35,923 nt of DNA from Methylobacterium longum (GTDB lineage: Bacteria > Pseudomonadota > Alphaproteobacteria > Rhizobiales > Beijerinckiaceae). Numbering within the stretch: position 1 is the stretch's first letter; each line of letters starts with the position of its first letter. The position numbers were made by a program, and so were the translations under genes. The notes under the pieces were generated by a model that was not told the origin of the DNA, searched no databases, and saw only the letters and a list, made by a program, of their open reading frames with translations. Location of the stretch: contig NZ_BPQS01000050.1 of the NCBI RefSeq assembly GCF_022179385.1, positions 1 to 35,923 on the forward strand, written 5' to 3'. This document shows, in pieces, positions 8,174 to 16,798 of this stretch.

Positions 8174-8202
8174 AAAAAAAGACCGCCTCGGGTGAAGCGG
8201 TC
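8174..8202 (-). terminator. Intrinsic terminator of small RNA copy 1
   Basis: On the minus strand a 6-bp GACCGC/GCGGTC stem, extended inside by two more pairs after one mismatch, is followed at once by seven T. This is a textbook Rho-independent terminator with no minus-strand protein gene near it. Confidence 0.85.
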
Positions 8203-8265
8203 CGGAGTCTTGGGAGGAACGCCCACGCGGGGCTGCAGCACGGCGATGCCATCGCGGTGCTGCAC
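8174..8265 (-). ncRNA. mmgR/suhB-like small RNA, copy 1
   Basis: Read on the minus strand from about 8265 to 8174 (roughly 92 nt). The RNA would have: a near-perfect hairpin (8264-8250 with 8248-8234, one mismatch); a small GCCC-N5-GGGC hairpin (8233-8221); an unpaired GTTCCTCCCA segment (8220-8211) resembling an anti-Shine-Dalgarno; and an intrinsic terminator stem (8202-8197 with 8186-8181) followed by seven U (8180-8174). The same order of parts and much of the sequence recurs at 20536-20625. The alphaproteobacterial mmgR/suhB (ar8) family carries UUUCCUCCCU between hairpins as I recall, and this copy departs from it slightly. It sits behind an EcfG-type promoter, so it is probably stress-induced. 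Family assignment rests on pattern memory. Confidence 0.75.
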
Positions 8266-8271
8266 GGCGTC

Positions 8272-8296
8272 AACCCGGCCGTAATGGTCTTGTTCC
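8272..8296 (-). promoter_or_regulatory. EcfG-type promoter of small RNA copy 1
   Basis: On the minus strand GGAAC (8296-8292), exactly 17 bases, then GTT (8274-8272). The predicted start, 6-8 bases downstream, falls at the foot of the first RNA hairpin (8264), so promoter and RNA support each other. Confidence 0.72.
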
Positions 8297-8695
8297 GGGC
8301 CGCGCCCCGGCGGACCCAGCTCCGCATGCCCCCTCCGCGGCGGGCGCCGGGGAGGGGCGACCGGAGCGCTCGAACGGGGCCGGAGCTTGCCGTCGGCGAA
8401 CGCGGCCCGGTCGGGCCGCTCCGGGCCCGCTCCACACGCATGAGGCCTCGCCGGGGTGCCCCGACGCGGTCGGTCCGCTGGGCGTCGCGCCGGGGCCGCC
8501 TGCCGCCGACGTGCGGGAGAGGGCGGCGCCCGGGCTCCCCCTCGCGGGGAGGGGGCCGGTTCAGGTCGGCGGGACCGGCGGGGTCCTGTGGGCGGCTTGG
8601 CCCTGTCGTGCCGGATCCGGGTCGCTGCGACGACAGGCTTCGGCGACGCGTCAGGGGAGCCCTGAAGATCTGCCCGGCGCGTCGAGCCAGGACCG
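8297..8695. other. Non-coding stretch between small RNA copy 1 and the histidine kinase
   Basis: About 400 bp of GC-rich sequence. No gene, terminator with a T-run, or recognisable regulatory motif was found. It should include the 3' untranslated end of the histidine kinase message on its right side. Confidence 0.45.
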
Positions 8696-11545
8696 TCAGT
8701 CCCGCGCGCGCGCGTCCGCGGCCGGTTCGCCCGCGGCGGGTCGGGAGGCACCCGCGCCCGGCCGTCCGCGCCGCTTCGCCGCCTCGTAGAGAACCTGGGC
8801 GAGCTGCTGCGCCGAGTAGGGTTTGCGCACGAGGGCGAAGCCGTGGGTGTCGTCCGTGGCGAGCACGTGGCTGTAGCCCGAGGTCAGCACCACCGGCAGG
8901 TCGGGGCGGCTGCCCTGTAGCTGCCGGGCGAGGGCGAAGCCGCCCATGCCGGGCATGACCACGTCCGAGAAGATCACGTCGAACCGGTCCGGCGTCCGGG
9001 CGAGTTCGGCCAGCGCTTCCTCGGCGGATTTCGCCCAGATCGGGGCATGGCCGAGATCCTCCAAGATCTGGGTGCAGAACCGCCCGACCCCGAGATTGTC
9101 CTCCACCACGAGGATGCACAGGCTTCGCTGGGGCTCGGCGTCCCGCCGGTCGTCGCGGCCGTCATCCACCGACGCCGCGGAGGCCTCGACCTGCGGCAGG
9201 TACAGGGTGAAGGTCGTGCCGCCGCCGACCGCGCTCGCGACGTCGATGTCGCCGCCCGACTGCTTGGCGAAGCCGATCACTTGGCTGAGGCCGAGCCCGG
9301 TGCCTTTGCCGATCTCCTTGGTGGTGAAGAACGGCTCGAAGATCCGGCCGAGATCCGCGGCCGGGATGCCCGCCCCCGTGTCGACGACCCGGACGGCTAC
9401 GAACGGTCCCCGCGCACCGGCATGCCCGCGGATCGGGGGCATCGGCCGGTCGCCCTCGAGGCGGAGCGTCAGGCCGCCTTCCCCATCCATGGCGTCCCGG
9501 GCGTTGACCGCCATGTTGATCAGCGCCGTCTCGAACTGGCTCTCGTCCGCGCGCACGAAGCGGGGCGCGTCCGGCAGCTCGATGGCGACGCGGATGCGCG
9601 CGCCGGTCACCGAATCGAGCATGTCGGCGATGCTGCGCAGGCGGGCGCCGATGTCGAAGACCTGCGGCTTGAGGGCCTGCCGCCGCGCGAAGGCGAGGAG
9701 CTGGCCGGTGAGCTTGGCCGCCCGGTCGACGGTGTCGGAGACCGCGTCGAGGTAGCGGCGGCGGCGTTCCTCCGCGAGGTCGGGCCGGCGCAGGAACTCG
9801 ACGGAGGAGCGGATGATGGTCAGGAGGTTGTTGAAGTCGTGCGCCACCCCGCCGGTGAGCTGGCCGATCGCCTCGAGCTTCTGCGATTGCCGCAGCGCCT
9901 CCTCGGCCTGCCGCTGCTCGGTGATGTCGCGCCCGAATCCATAGAACAGCCCGTCCTCCGGGACCACGGTCCAGAGCACGCGGCGCCGGTCGCCGGCCTG
10001 GGTCCGGCAGGACAGCTCGACATCCTCGACGCGGCGATCCGCGCAGAGCGGCCGCAGGGCCGCGTGCGCCGCCTCGCGCTCGGTCGGCGCCACGAAATCC
10101 AGGGCGGGCCGGCCCAGGGTCTCGGCCTCCGACCAGCCGAGGGCCCGGCTCCAGGAGGGATTGACCGAGTGGACCCGTCCGTCCCGGTCCGAGACGAGCT
10201 TCAGCACCGGCGAGAGCGTCCAGACCCGGTCGCGGTCGCGGGTCTGCGCGGCGACCTGCGCCTCCAGGCGCTCCGCCCGGGTCTGGAGCAGCGCCTCGAT
10301 CCGCTTCCGCTCGGAGACGTCGTGCGCGAAGACGTAGAACCCGTCGACTCGTCCCGCGGCGTCGCGGCGCGGAAGGTAGCGGGTGTCCGCGGTCCGGACC
10401 TCCCGATCCGGGAAGGTCCAGACCCATTCGTGGCGGACCTCGTGCCCGGCGAGGGCCTGCTCGATCGCCGGGCGCCGGGCCTCGAACGCCTCCGGGCCGA
10501 GCAGCTCCTGCACGGTCCGGCCGACGACGTCCGCGGCGGACTGGCCCGTCCAGGTCTCGTAGGCGGCGTTGGCGAACTGGTACACGAGGCTGCGGTCGAT
10601 GAAGGCGATCAGCACCGGCATGGCGTCCGCCACCAGCCGGAGTTCGGCCTCCCGCGCCTGGAGCGTCAGCTCGTTCCGGCGGCGCTCCGTGATGTCGTTG
10701 AATAGGACGGCGACCCGGTTCCGCGCCGGCCCGTCGACCCGGTAGGCGTGCACGTCGTACCAGCGGCCCAGCGCCTCGGCCGCTTGCTCGAAGCGGATCG
10801 GCTCGCCCGTGAGCGCGACCCGGCCGTAGAGATCGAACCAGTGCTGCTCGTGGCCGGGCACGAGGTCGCGCATCGAGCGGCCGATCACGTCCCGCAGGCC
10901 CGTCTGCCGCTCGAAGGCGGGATTGACCTCCAGGAAGCGGTAATCGACGGCGCGGTCGCCGTCCGCGAACGTCATCTCGACGAGGCAGAACCCGGCATCG
11001 ATGAACGCGAACAGCGAGCGGTAGCGTTCCTCGTTCCGGCGCAGGGCCGCCTCGGCGCAGCGGGAGTCCAGCTGCGTCATCACGGTCCGTGCGAGCGCCT
11101 TGAGGATGAAGATCTGCTGGTCCGACAGGGTGCGCGGCTCGCGGTCGAGGACGCAGAGCGTCCCGATGGCCCAGCCGTCCGGCGTCACCAGGGGCACGCC
11201 GGCGTAGAAGCGCAGGTGCGGCTCGCCGGTCACCAGGGGGTTGGCGGCGCTCTCCGGGACGGCCGCGAGATCCGGCAGCACGAGGACGCCGTCCTCGCGC
11301 ATCGCCTCCGTGCAAAACCCGAAATCGAGCGGCATCTGCCGCGGCGGATGGCCGAAGGCGGCCTTGATCCACTGCCGGTCGGCGTCGATGAAGTTGATGT
11401 GCGCCATCGGCGTGCCGCAGGCCTGGGCGGCCATCTCGGCGATCTCGTCGAATTCGCGCTCCGGCGGCGTGTCGAGGATGGCATAGGCCCGCAAGGCGGC
11501 GAGTCGCTGAGGATGCTGGGGCTCGAAGCCCGACAGGGTGGGCAT
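8696..11545 (-). CDS. Soluble hybrid sensor histidine kinase (GAF-PAS-PAS-PAS-HisKA-HATPase-REC)
   Basis: A 949-residue cytoplasmic kinase with no membrane helix. Domains in order: GAF (about 20-160, with NFIDADRQWIKAAFG), PAS (175-290), PAS (300-415), PAS (440-545), HisKA with phospho-acceptor His569 in GGVAHDFNN, HATPase (665-785; N681, DTGAGIP at 722-728, GTGLGLS), and a receiver (808-925) with phospho-Asp861 in FSDVVMPGMGG and Lys908. PAS boundaries end in DITERR, DVSERKR and DITEQRQ, the usual PAC ends. It would sense an internal signal and pass phosphate His to Asp within one protein; the output partner is not encoded nearby. The start at 11543-11545 has GGAACGAGA upstream. It diverges from the Mfd-like gene. 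Confidence 0.92.
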   Translation of the reverse strand: MPTLSGFEPQHPQRLAALRAYAILDTPPEREFDEIAEMAAQACGTPMAHINFIDADRQWIKAAFGHPPRQMPLDFGFCTEAMREDGVLVLPDLAAVPESAANPLVTGEPHLRFYAGVPLVTPDGWAIGTLCVLDREPRTLSDQQIFILKALARTVMTQLDSRCAEAALRRNEERYRSLFAFIDAGFCLVEMTFADGDRAVDYRFLEVNPAFERQTGLRDVIGRSMRDLVPGHEQHWFDLYGRVALTGEPIRFEQAAEALGRWYDVHAYRVDGPARNRVAVLFNDITERRRNELTLQAREAELRLVADAMPVLIAFIDRSLVYQFANAAYETWTGQSAADVVGRTVQELLGPEAFEARRPAIEQALAGHEVRHEWVWTFPDREVRTADTRYLPRRDAAGRVDGFYVFAHDVSERKRIEALLQTRAERLEAQVAAQTRDRDRVWTLSPVLKLVSDRDGRVHSVNPSWSRALGWSEAETLGRPALDFVAPTEREAAHAALRPLCADRRVEDVELSCRTQAGDRRRVLWTVVPEDGLFYGFGRDITEQRQAEEALRQSQKLEAIGQLTGGVAHDFNNLLTIIRSSVEFLRRPDLAEERRRRYLDAVSDTVDRAAKLTGQLLAFARRQALKPQVFDIGARLRSIADMLDSVTGARIRVAIELPDAPRFVRADESQFETALINMAVNARDAMDGEGGLTLRLEGDRPMPPIRGHAGARGPFVAVRVVDTGAGIPAADLGRIFEPFFTTKEIGKGTGLGLSQVIGFAKQSGGDIDVASAVGGGTTFTLYLPQVEASAASVDDGRDDRRDAEPQRSLCILVVEDNLGVGRFCTQILEDLGHAPIWAKSAEEALAELARTPDRFDVIFSDVVMPGMGGFALARQLQGSRPDLPVVLTSGYSHVLATDDTHGFALVRKPYSAQQLAQVLYEAAKRRGRPGAGASRPAAGEPAADARARD

Positions 11546-11918
11546 TGTCTCGTTCCGCGACACGGGAGCGTCATAGCCCACGCCTCCGACCCTCCCAAGT
11601 GAGTCCTTGCAACGCTGAACCGGCGACGTGGCGAACCATTGGTTTCCGCGACGGTAAGCTCTTGAGGGGCTGAACCGGATCCCGCCGCGGGCCGAATTTG
11701 TCCGGCCTCCTCGACGGGTTGCCCCACCTGCGGATGCCCGCACCCGCGGAGTCGGATCGGGGCCGCGGCCCGTCTGCCTTGAGCCGCGCGGGCCCCGCGG
11801 GGGGCGCCCGCCGCGCGCCGTGCCGCCTGTGGATCGGATCGCCGCGGACGGGAGCCCGCGGGGCCGATGCGGCGTTGCCGGCTCAAAGGGACAGGCTCGG
11901 GACAGGTTCGGATCAGGC
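11546..11918. other. Divergent promoter region between histidine kinase and Mfd-like gene
   Basis: About 373 bp. No EcfG-type site was found in either direction. Promoters for both genes should be here but I cannot name boxes with confidence, and the short frames crossing it look non-coding. Confidence 0.4.
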
Positions 11919-14900
11919 ATGGCCAAGCGCAGGACGAAGGCGGACGCGCAGCAGGGACTCGAGGACGCGCCGCTGATGCCCACCGGCGCCCTGGCGGTGG
12001 CGCTGCTGGCCCTCGCCGAGGGGCCCGGGCCGGTCGTGCACGTCGCGCGGGATGCCCGCCGCCTGGACGAGCTCGCCGCGACCCTCCGGGCCCTCGATCC
12101 CGACGCGCGGGTCGCGGTCTATCCCGAATGGGATTGTCTGCCCTTCGATCACGCCTCGCCGTCGCGGGCCACGATGGGCGCACGGGCCGCCGTGCTGCGC
12201 TGGCTGACCGACCGGGGCGCCCTGCCGGACTTCGTGCTGACGACCGCCCCCGCCCTGGTCCAGCGCGTGCCGCCGCCGGAGACCTGGGCCGCGGCCCGTG
12301 TGACCCTGCGGATCGGCGATCCCCTCGACGTCGCCGCCGCGACCGCCGACCTGAAGCGCCTCGGCTACATCCTCGACGAGCGGGTCGACGAGCCCGGCGA
12401 GATCGCGGTCCGCGGCCGCACCGTGGAGGTGTTTCCCGCCGCCGCGCCGCGCCCCTGCCGGATCGAGCACGCGGAGGGCCGCGTCACGGCGATCCGCTCC
12501 TACGACCCGATCTCGCAGCGCTCGGTGGCGGAAGCGGACGCGCTCGTCATCGACCCGGCCACCGAGATCGTCCTGGAGCCCGGCTCCGGCCAGAGCTTCG
12601 CGCCGTTCACCGGCCAGGAGCACCGCCTGGACCGCTACTATCCGCGCCTCGTCACCCTCCTGGACTACGTGCCCGAGGCGCGTCTCGCGGTCGAGGACGG
12701 CGCGCAGGCGCGGATCGACGCCTTCTACGAGCAGATGGACGAGGCGCGGGGACGGCTCAAGGCCCGCGACGAGCGGGGGCTGGCCGGCGCCAGGCTCTAT
12801 CTCACCCCCGCGGCGTGGCGCGACATCGTCGTCCGCCACGGCCGGCTCGCCGCCACCGAGGCGGCCGGCGAGTCCCGCACCATGCCGTCCCTCGCCGGGG
12901 AGCGCCGACCCGGGACGGCCTTCGCCAAGGTCATGCGCGAGCGGCTGAAGGCCGGCGACGTGGTCGTCCTGGCCGGCACGGTCCGGCCCCTCCGGCGCCT
13001 CGTGCGCCAGGCGGGTAAGATCGCTGAGCGCCCGATCCGCCTGATCGACGGCTGGGCCGACGTGGCGGCGGCGGCGCCCGGCGACGTGCTCGCCCTGGAG
13101 GCGCCGCTGGCAGCCGGGTTCCGGGTGCCCGAGCAGGGCGCGACCGTGATCGCCGCCGCCGACCTGTTCGGCCCCGAGGCCGCGGTCGCGGGCGGCGTCC
13201 GGGCGATGCTGCCGATGGGGGAGGTCGACCTGCGCCCCGGCGACGTCGCCGTCGACCGCGACCACGGCCTGTGCGTGTTCGAGGGGTTGGAGCAGGTCGC
13301 GACCCAGGGTGAGGAGCCCTCCGAGGCCCTGCGCCTGCGCTTTGCCGGCGACGCGATCCTGATGGTGCCGGTCTCCCAGGCGGACCGGATCTGGCGCTAC
13401 GGGCCGGAGCCCGACGCCGTCACCCTCGACAAGCTCGACGGCGGCACCTGGCCCCGGCGCCGCCTGGAGGCGGAGGCCACCATGGCGCGGACCGCGCGCC
13501 TGATGCTGGAGGCCGCCCGCGCCCGCCGGGAAACGGAAGCCCCGGTCTTGGCGCCCCCGGCGCGGGAGATGGAGCGGTTCGCCGCCGGCTTCGGCTTCGC
13601 CCCGACCCCCGACCAGGCCGCCGCGGTGGACGCCCTGATGGGTGATCTGGCCTCCGGACGGCCAATGGACCGGCTGGTCTGCGGCGATGTCGGCTTCGGG
13701 AAGACCGAGGTGGCCCTCCGGGCGCTCGCCGCCGCGATCTTCGCCGGCAAGCAGGCGGCCCTGATCGCCCCCACCACCGTGCTGGCGCGCCAGCACGCCG
13801 AGACCCTGCGCCGCCGCTTCGGCCGGTTCGGCATCGAGGTCGCGCAGCTCTCGCGCCTCGTGGCGCCGGCCGAGGCCAAGCGCGTCAAGGCGGGGCTCGC
13901 CGACGGCGCGATCCGGCTGGTGGTCGGCACGCACGCCCTCGCCGGCAGCGGCGTCCGCTTCTCCGATCTCGGCCTGACGGTGATCGACGAGGAGCAGCGG
14001 TTCGGCGCCAAGATGAAGGCGGACCTGCGCCGCCTCTCCGAGGGCGGGCACGTGCTGACGCTCACCGCGACCCCGATCCCCCGGACGCTCCAGGCGGCCC
14101 TCGTCGGTCTCCAGAGCCTCAGCGTGCTGGCGACCCCCCCGGCGCTCCGCCAGCCGGTCCGCACCGTGGTGGCGCCCTTCGACGCGGACGCGGTCCGCGA
14201 GGCGCTCATCCGCGAGCACCGGAGGAGCGGCCAGAGCTTCGTGGTCTGTCCGCGGATCGAGGATATCGGCCCCATGGCCGAGCGCCTGCGCGCCCTCGTG
14301 CCGGGCCTCGACATCCTAGTGGCGCACGGCGACCTGAAGCCGTCGGCCATGGACGAGGTCATGGTCCGCTTCGCGGAGGGCGACGGCGACGTGCTGCTCG
14401 CCACAGCGATCGTGGAGAGCGGCCTCGACGTGCCCCGGGCCAACACCATGCTGGTCTGGGAGGCGGCCCGGTTCGGGCTGGCGCAGCTCCACCAGCTGCG
14501 CGGGCGGGTCGGCCGCGGGCAGCGTCGCGGCACCGTCCACCTGCTCAGCGACCCGGGCGCGCCCCCGCCCGCGGCGGCCCTCCAGCGCCTGCGCGCCCTG
14601 GAGGCCCTCGACCGCCTCGGCGCCGGCTTCGCGGTGAGCGCCCGGGACCTCGACCTGCGCGGCGCCGGCGACCTCGTCGGCGAGGATCAGGCCGGCCACG
14701 CCAAGCTCGTCGGGCTCGGTCTCTACCAGCACCTGCTGCAGCTGGCGCTGACCGCCGCCAAGGGCGAGCGCGCCGAGGATTGGAGTCCGGAGATCGAACT
14801 CGGCCTGCCGAGCCGGATCCCCGAGGACTACGTCCCCGAGCCGGAGATCCGCCTGAGCCTCCACACCCGGCTCCTGCGCCTGCGCGAGCCCGAGGCGATC

Positions 14901-15212
14901 GAGGCGCTGGCCGGAGAGGTCGAGGATCGCTTCGGCACAGCGCCCGCCCCGGTGCTCGCCCTGTTCGACCTCGCGCGGCTGCGCGCGGCCTGCTGCGAGC
15001 TGGGCGTGGCCCGGCTCCGGGGCGGTCCGCAGGGCGTCGCGGCCGACCTGCGGCCCGACCGGCCGCTGCCCGCGATGGCGGCGGCGGAGGGCATCGTCCT
15101 GCGCGCGGGGCGGGTGGTGTGGAAGCGTCCCTGTCCCGAGGCGGCGGCCTGCGCGGAGCTGGCATCCGAGCTCCTCGAACGCGTCCGCGCGGCCCGGGAA
15201 CGCGCCGCCTGA
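11919..15212 (+). CDS. Mfd-like transcription-repair coupling helicase, possibly a diverged paralogue
   Basis: A 1097-residue superfamily-2 translocase with Mfd architecture: an N-terminal UvrB-like region (about 20-300), an RNA polymerase-interacting/CarD-like domain (about 435-500, DRDHGLCVFEGL), helicase motor with Walker A GDVGFGKTE (589-597), DEEQ box (690-693), TATPIPRTLQ (716-725) and QLRGRVGR (859-866), and the C-terminal TRCF domain from about 960. Mfd removes stalled RNA polymerase and recruits UvrA. Differences from the canonical alphaproteobacterial Mfd as I remember it are the DEEQRFGAKMK box, the LVGLQSLSVLATPPALRQPVRT segment, a shorter N-terminus and an Ala/Arg-rich tail. The start at 11919 (MAKRRTKAD) is chosen because the 33 codons before it are low-complexity. 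The symbol is withheld because it may be a second copy. Confidence 0.85.
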   Translation: MAKRRTKADAQQGLEDAPLMPTGALAVALLALAEGPGPVVHVARDARRLDELAATLRALDPDARVAVYPEWDCLPFDHASPSRATMGARAAVLRWLTDRGALPDFVLTTAPALVQRVPPPETWAAARVTLRIGDPLDVAAATADLKRLGYILDERVDEPGEIAVRGRTVEVFPAAAPRPCRIEHAEGRVTAIRSYDPISQRSVAEADALVIDPATEIVLEPGSGQSFAPFTGQEHRLDRYYPRLVTLLDYVPEARLAVEDGAQARIDAFYEQMDEARGRLKARDERGLAGARLYLTPAAWRDIVVRHGRLAATEAAGESRTMPSLAGERRPGTAFAKVMRERLKAGDVVVLAGTVRPLRRLVRQAGKIAERPIRLIDGWADVAAAAPGDVLALEAPLAAGFRVPEQGATVIAAADLFGPEAAVAGGVRAMLPMGEVDLRPGDVAVDRDHGLCVFEGLEQVATQGEEPSEALRLRFAGDAILMVPVSQADRIWRYGPEPDAVTLDKLDGGTWPRRRLEAEATMARTARLMLEAARARRETEAPVLAPPAREMERFAAGFGFAPTPDQAAAVDALMGDLASGRPMDRLVCGDVGFGKTEVALRALAAAIFAGKQAALIAPTTVLARQHAETLRRRFGRFGIEVAQLSRLVAPAEAKRVKAGLADGAIRLVVGTHALAGSGVRFSDLGLTVIDEEQRFGAKMKADLRRLSEGGHVLTLTATPIPRTLQAALVGLQSLSVLATPPALRQPVRTVVAPFDADAVREALIREHRRSGQSFVVCPRIEDIGPMAERLRALVPGLDILVAHGDLKPSAMDEVMVRFAEGDGDVLLATAIVESGLDVPRANTMLVWEAARFGLAQLHQLRGRVGRGQRRGTVHLLSDPGAPPPAAALQRLRALEALDRLGAGFAVSARDLDLRGAGDLVGEDQAGHAKLVGLGLYQHLLQLALTAAKGERAEDWSPEIELGLPSRIPEDYVPEPEIRLSLHTRLLRLREPEAIEALAGEVEDRFGTAPAPVLALFDLARLRAACCELGVARLRGGPQGVAADLRPDRPLPAMAAAEGIVLRAGRVVWKRPCPEAAACAELASELLERVRAARERAA

Positions 15213-15291
15213 GCCTGCACCGGCCGAGCTTGCGCGAGGCTGGACAAACGGTCACAGGCTGTCGCGCAGACAACGCGAACGGGAGGGTCCC

Positions 15292-15726
15292 ATGCACGTT
15301 ACGATCGAGCAAGCCGAGACGGCGATCGCCGCCGCCCGGGCCAAGGCCACGGAGCTCGGCACCCAGATGTGCATCGCGGTGGTCGATTCCGGCGGCAACC
15401 TGAAGGCGTTCCACCGCATGGACGACGCCTGGGTCGGGTCCATCGACATCGCCCACAAGAAGGCCAAGACGTCGGTCTTCTTCGGCATGATGACCGGCCA
15501 GATCGGGCAGCTGTCCCAACCCGGCGGCCCGCTCTACGGGATCGAGCACTCGAACGACGGCCTGATCACATTCCCGGGCGGGATCCCGATCGTCGATGCG
15601 GACGGCGTGATGTCGGGGGCCATCGGTGTCAGCGGCTCGACGGTGGAGAACGATCACACCGTCGCGGAGGCCGGCGCCAAGGCCATCGGCCGGACCGAGC
15701 TGCCGGCCCATCCCTGGCGGACCTGA
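15292..15726 (+). CDS. GlcG/HbpS-family heme-binding-like protein
   Basis: A 144-residue single-domain protein of the GlcG/HbpS family (DUF336, Haem_degrading). Supporting features are MCIAVVDSGGNLKAFHRMDDAWVGSI-type core (26-51; the VDxxGxLxxFxRMDxA pattern), KTSVFFGM, GGIPIVDADGVMSGAIGVSG (96-115) and a C-terminal AGAKAIG helix. Members bind heme or are found in glycolate and cobalamin-related operons; an enzymatic role is generally unproven. It has a strong ribosome site (GGGAGGG, 5 bases before the ATG). It stands alone after the Mfd-like gene with an 80-base gap and converges on the PAS gene through a shared hairpin. Confidence 0.88.
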   Translation: MHVTIEQAETAIAAARAKATELGTQMCIAVVDSGGNLKAFHRMDDAWVGSIDIAHKKAKTSVFFGMMTGQIGQLSQPGGPLYGIEHSNDGLITFPGGIPIVDADGVMSGAIGVSGSTVENDHTVAEAGAKAIGRTELPAHPWRT

Positions 15727-15750
15727 GGGCCGGCATCGCCCGCCCTCAGG
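15722..15750. terminator. Bidirectional hairpin containing both stop codons
   Basis: Positions 15722-15730 pair perfectly with 15742-15750 (9 bp, 11-base loop). The stop codons of the GlcG-like and PAS-domain genes lie in opposite arms, so it would end both convergent transcripts. There is no T-run. Confidence 0.55.
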
Positions 15751-16300
15751 GCATGCGCCCGGCGAGCGTGCGGCCGATCCCGAGCAGCAGCATGCCGGAG
15801 AGCATCTGCAGATGGGTGTCCCCGTGGCGTTCGAGCGCCGCGTGGGCCTGGATGCCGTGATCGGCCGCGGCCTCCAGCGCGCCGCCCGGCCCCGGGCCGG
15901 CGCCGTTCGTGAGCCGCCCTGAGCGCGTGTAGAGATCGGTGACGTCGAGATACGCGCCGCGCCCGTGCAGCATGCCCGACGGATCGGAGGCCAGGAACCC
16001 CCGATTGAGGATCCAGCGGACTTCGCCCGGCCCGGACAGCACGCGGAATTCGAGGGAGACCGGTCCGCCGGTCTGCCGGACGCGGCGGATCTTCCCGAAG
16101 ACCCAGTCCCGATCCTCGGGATGGACGCGTCCGAGCGCGGTCTCGAGGGCGAGCGGTTGGCCGGCGAGGTCCGGGTTTCCGGCCAGCACGGTCGCGGCGC
16201 CCGCGTCGAGCACGGACCGGCCCGCGGGGACGTCGGTGTCCCAGGTCCCGACGAATCCTGCCGCCCGCAGGGCAGCCATTGCCTCGGACGACAGCTGCAT
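15746..16300 (-). CDS. PAS-domain protein without an output domain
   Basis: A 184-residue protein with a single PAS fold over about residues 10-125. Typical features are GFVGTWDTDVPAGRS at the start, RVHPEDRDWVFGKI (58-71), LEFRVLSGPGEVRWILNRG and the closing GAYLDVTD. This is the PAS_3-like arrangement also seen in HWE histidine kinases, but no kinase or other output domain follows. The C-terminal 60 residues are Gly/Ala/His-rich and of unknown role. GAGGGGGG lies directly before the ATG. It could be a free-standing sensor that partners a kinase elsewhere, such as the hybrid kinase 4 kb to the left; that link is speculation. Confidence 0.8.
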   Translation of the reverse strand: MQLSSEAMAALRAAGFVGTWDTDVPAGRSVLDAGAATVLAGNPDLAGQPLALETALGRVHPEDRDWVFGKIRRVRQTGGPVSLEFRVLSGPGEVRWILNRGFLASDPSGMLHGRGAYLDVTDLYTRSGRLTNGAGPGPGGALEAAADHGIQAHAALERHGDTHLQMLSGMLLLGIGRTLAGRMP

Positions 16301-16798
16301 CAGGCCCCCCTCGCGTTATTGCAACCTATGTTTGTGCACTGATGCACGATTGCCCGAGAGACAGTCAGCCTGCAACCGGCCTGTCCAGGGGGGCGACGTT
16401 TCCCGGGAGTTCGGCCGCCTCTGACATGGTGTCGCGGTGGTGGGTGCCGGCCCGCCGGGCGGCGCACCCGGCCCGGTGAAGAGGATGCGTGACCCCGGCC
16501 CGATCTCCGGTGGGCGGTGACGGGCCTAGTTCGGGTCGGGTGCGGCGGATACGTTGCGAGATTCTGCTGGAGACGTCTCGCCTGTATGCCGCGCGGTCCA
16601 GGAGGGGCGCGCTGTTTGCGGATCCGTCGCCCTGAAGGCGGTCTCGTCCGAGCGGGATGCCGATCCTGGCAGCCCACCCCTCGCGCAGATGCCGAGGCGT
16701 CGCCGCTGTCGGGTGCGCGATCGGGGTTCCTGTCCCTGGTGCCCGCCGGAATCAGGGCCTAACCTCGCCGGCTCCCGCACGCATTCGCCAGAGGCTCC
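16301..16798. other. Non-coding region upstream of the M20 amidohydrolase
   Basis: About 498 bp, divergent between the PAS gene and the amidohydrolase. It holds a small perfect hairpin (16334-16338 with 16343-16347) about 35 bases upstream of the PAS start, possibly an operator. No credible gene, tRNA or strong promoter box was found. Confidence 0.45.

Noticed and set aside
8234..8264. A 31-bp near-palindrome read as a possible operator
   Set aside because: Better explained as the first hairpin of small RNA copy 1, because promoter, second hairpin, C-rich motif and terminator line up with it.
16301..16798. tRNA or small gene in the spacer before the amidohydrolase
   Set aside because: No cloverleaf, no T-loop sequence, and no frame with believable composition.
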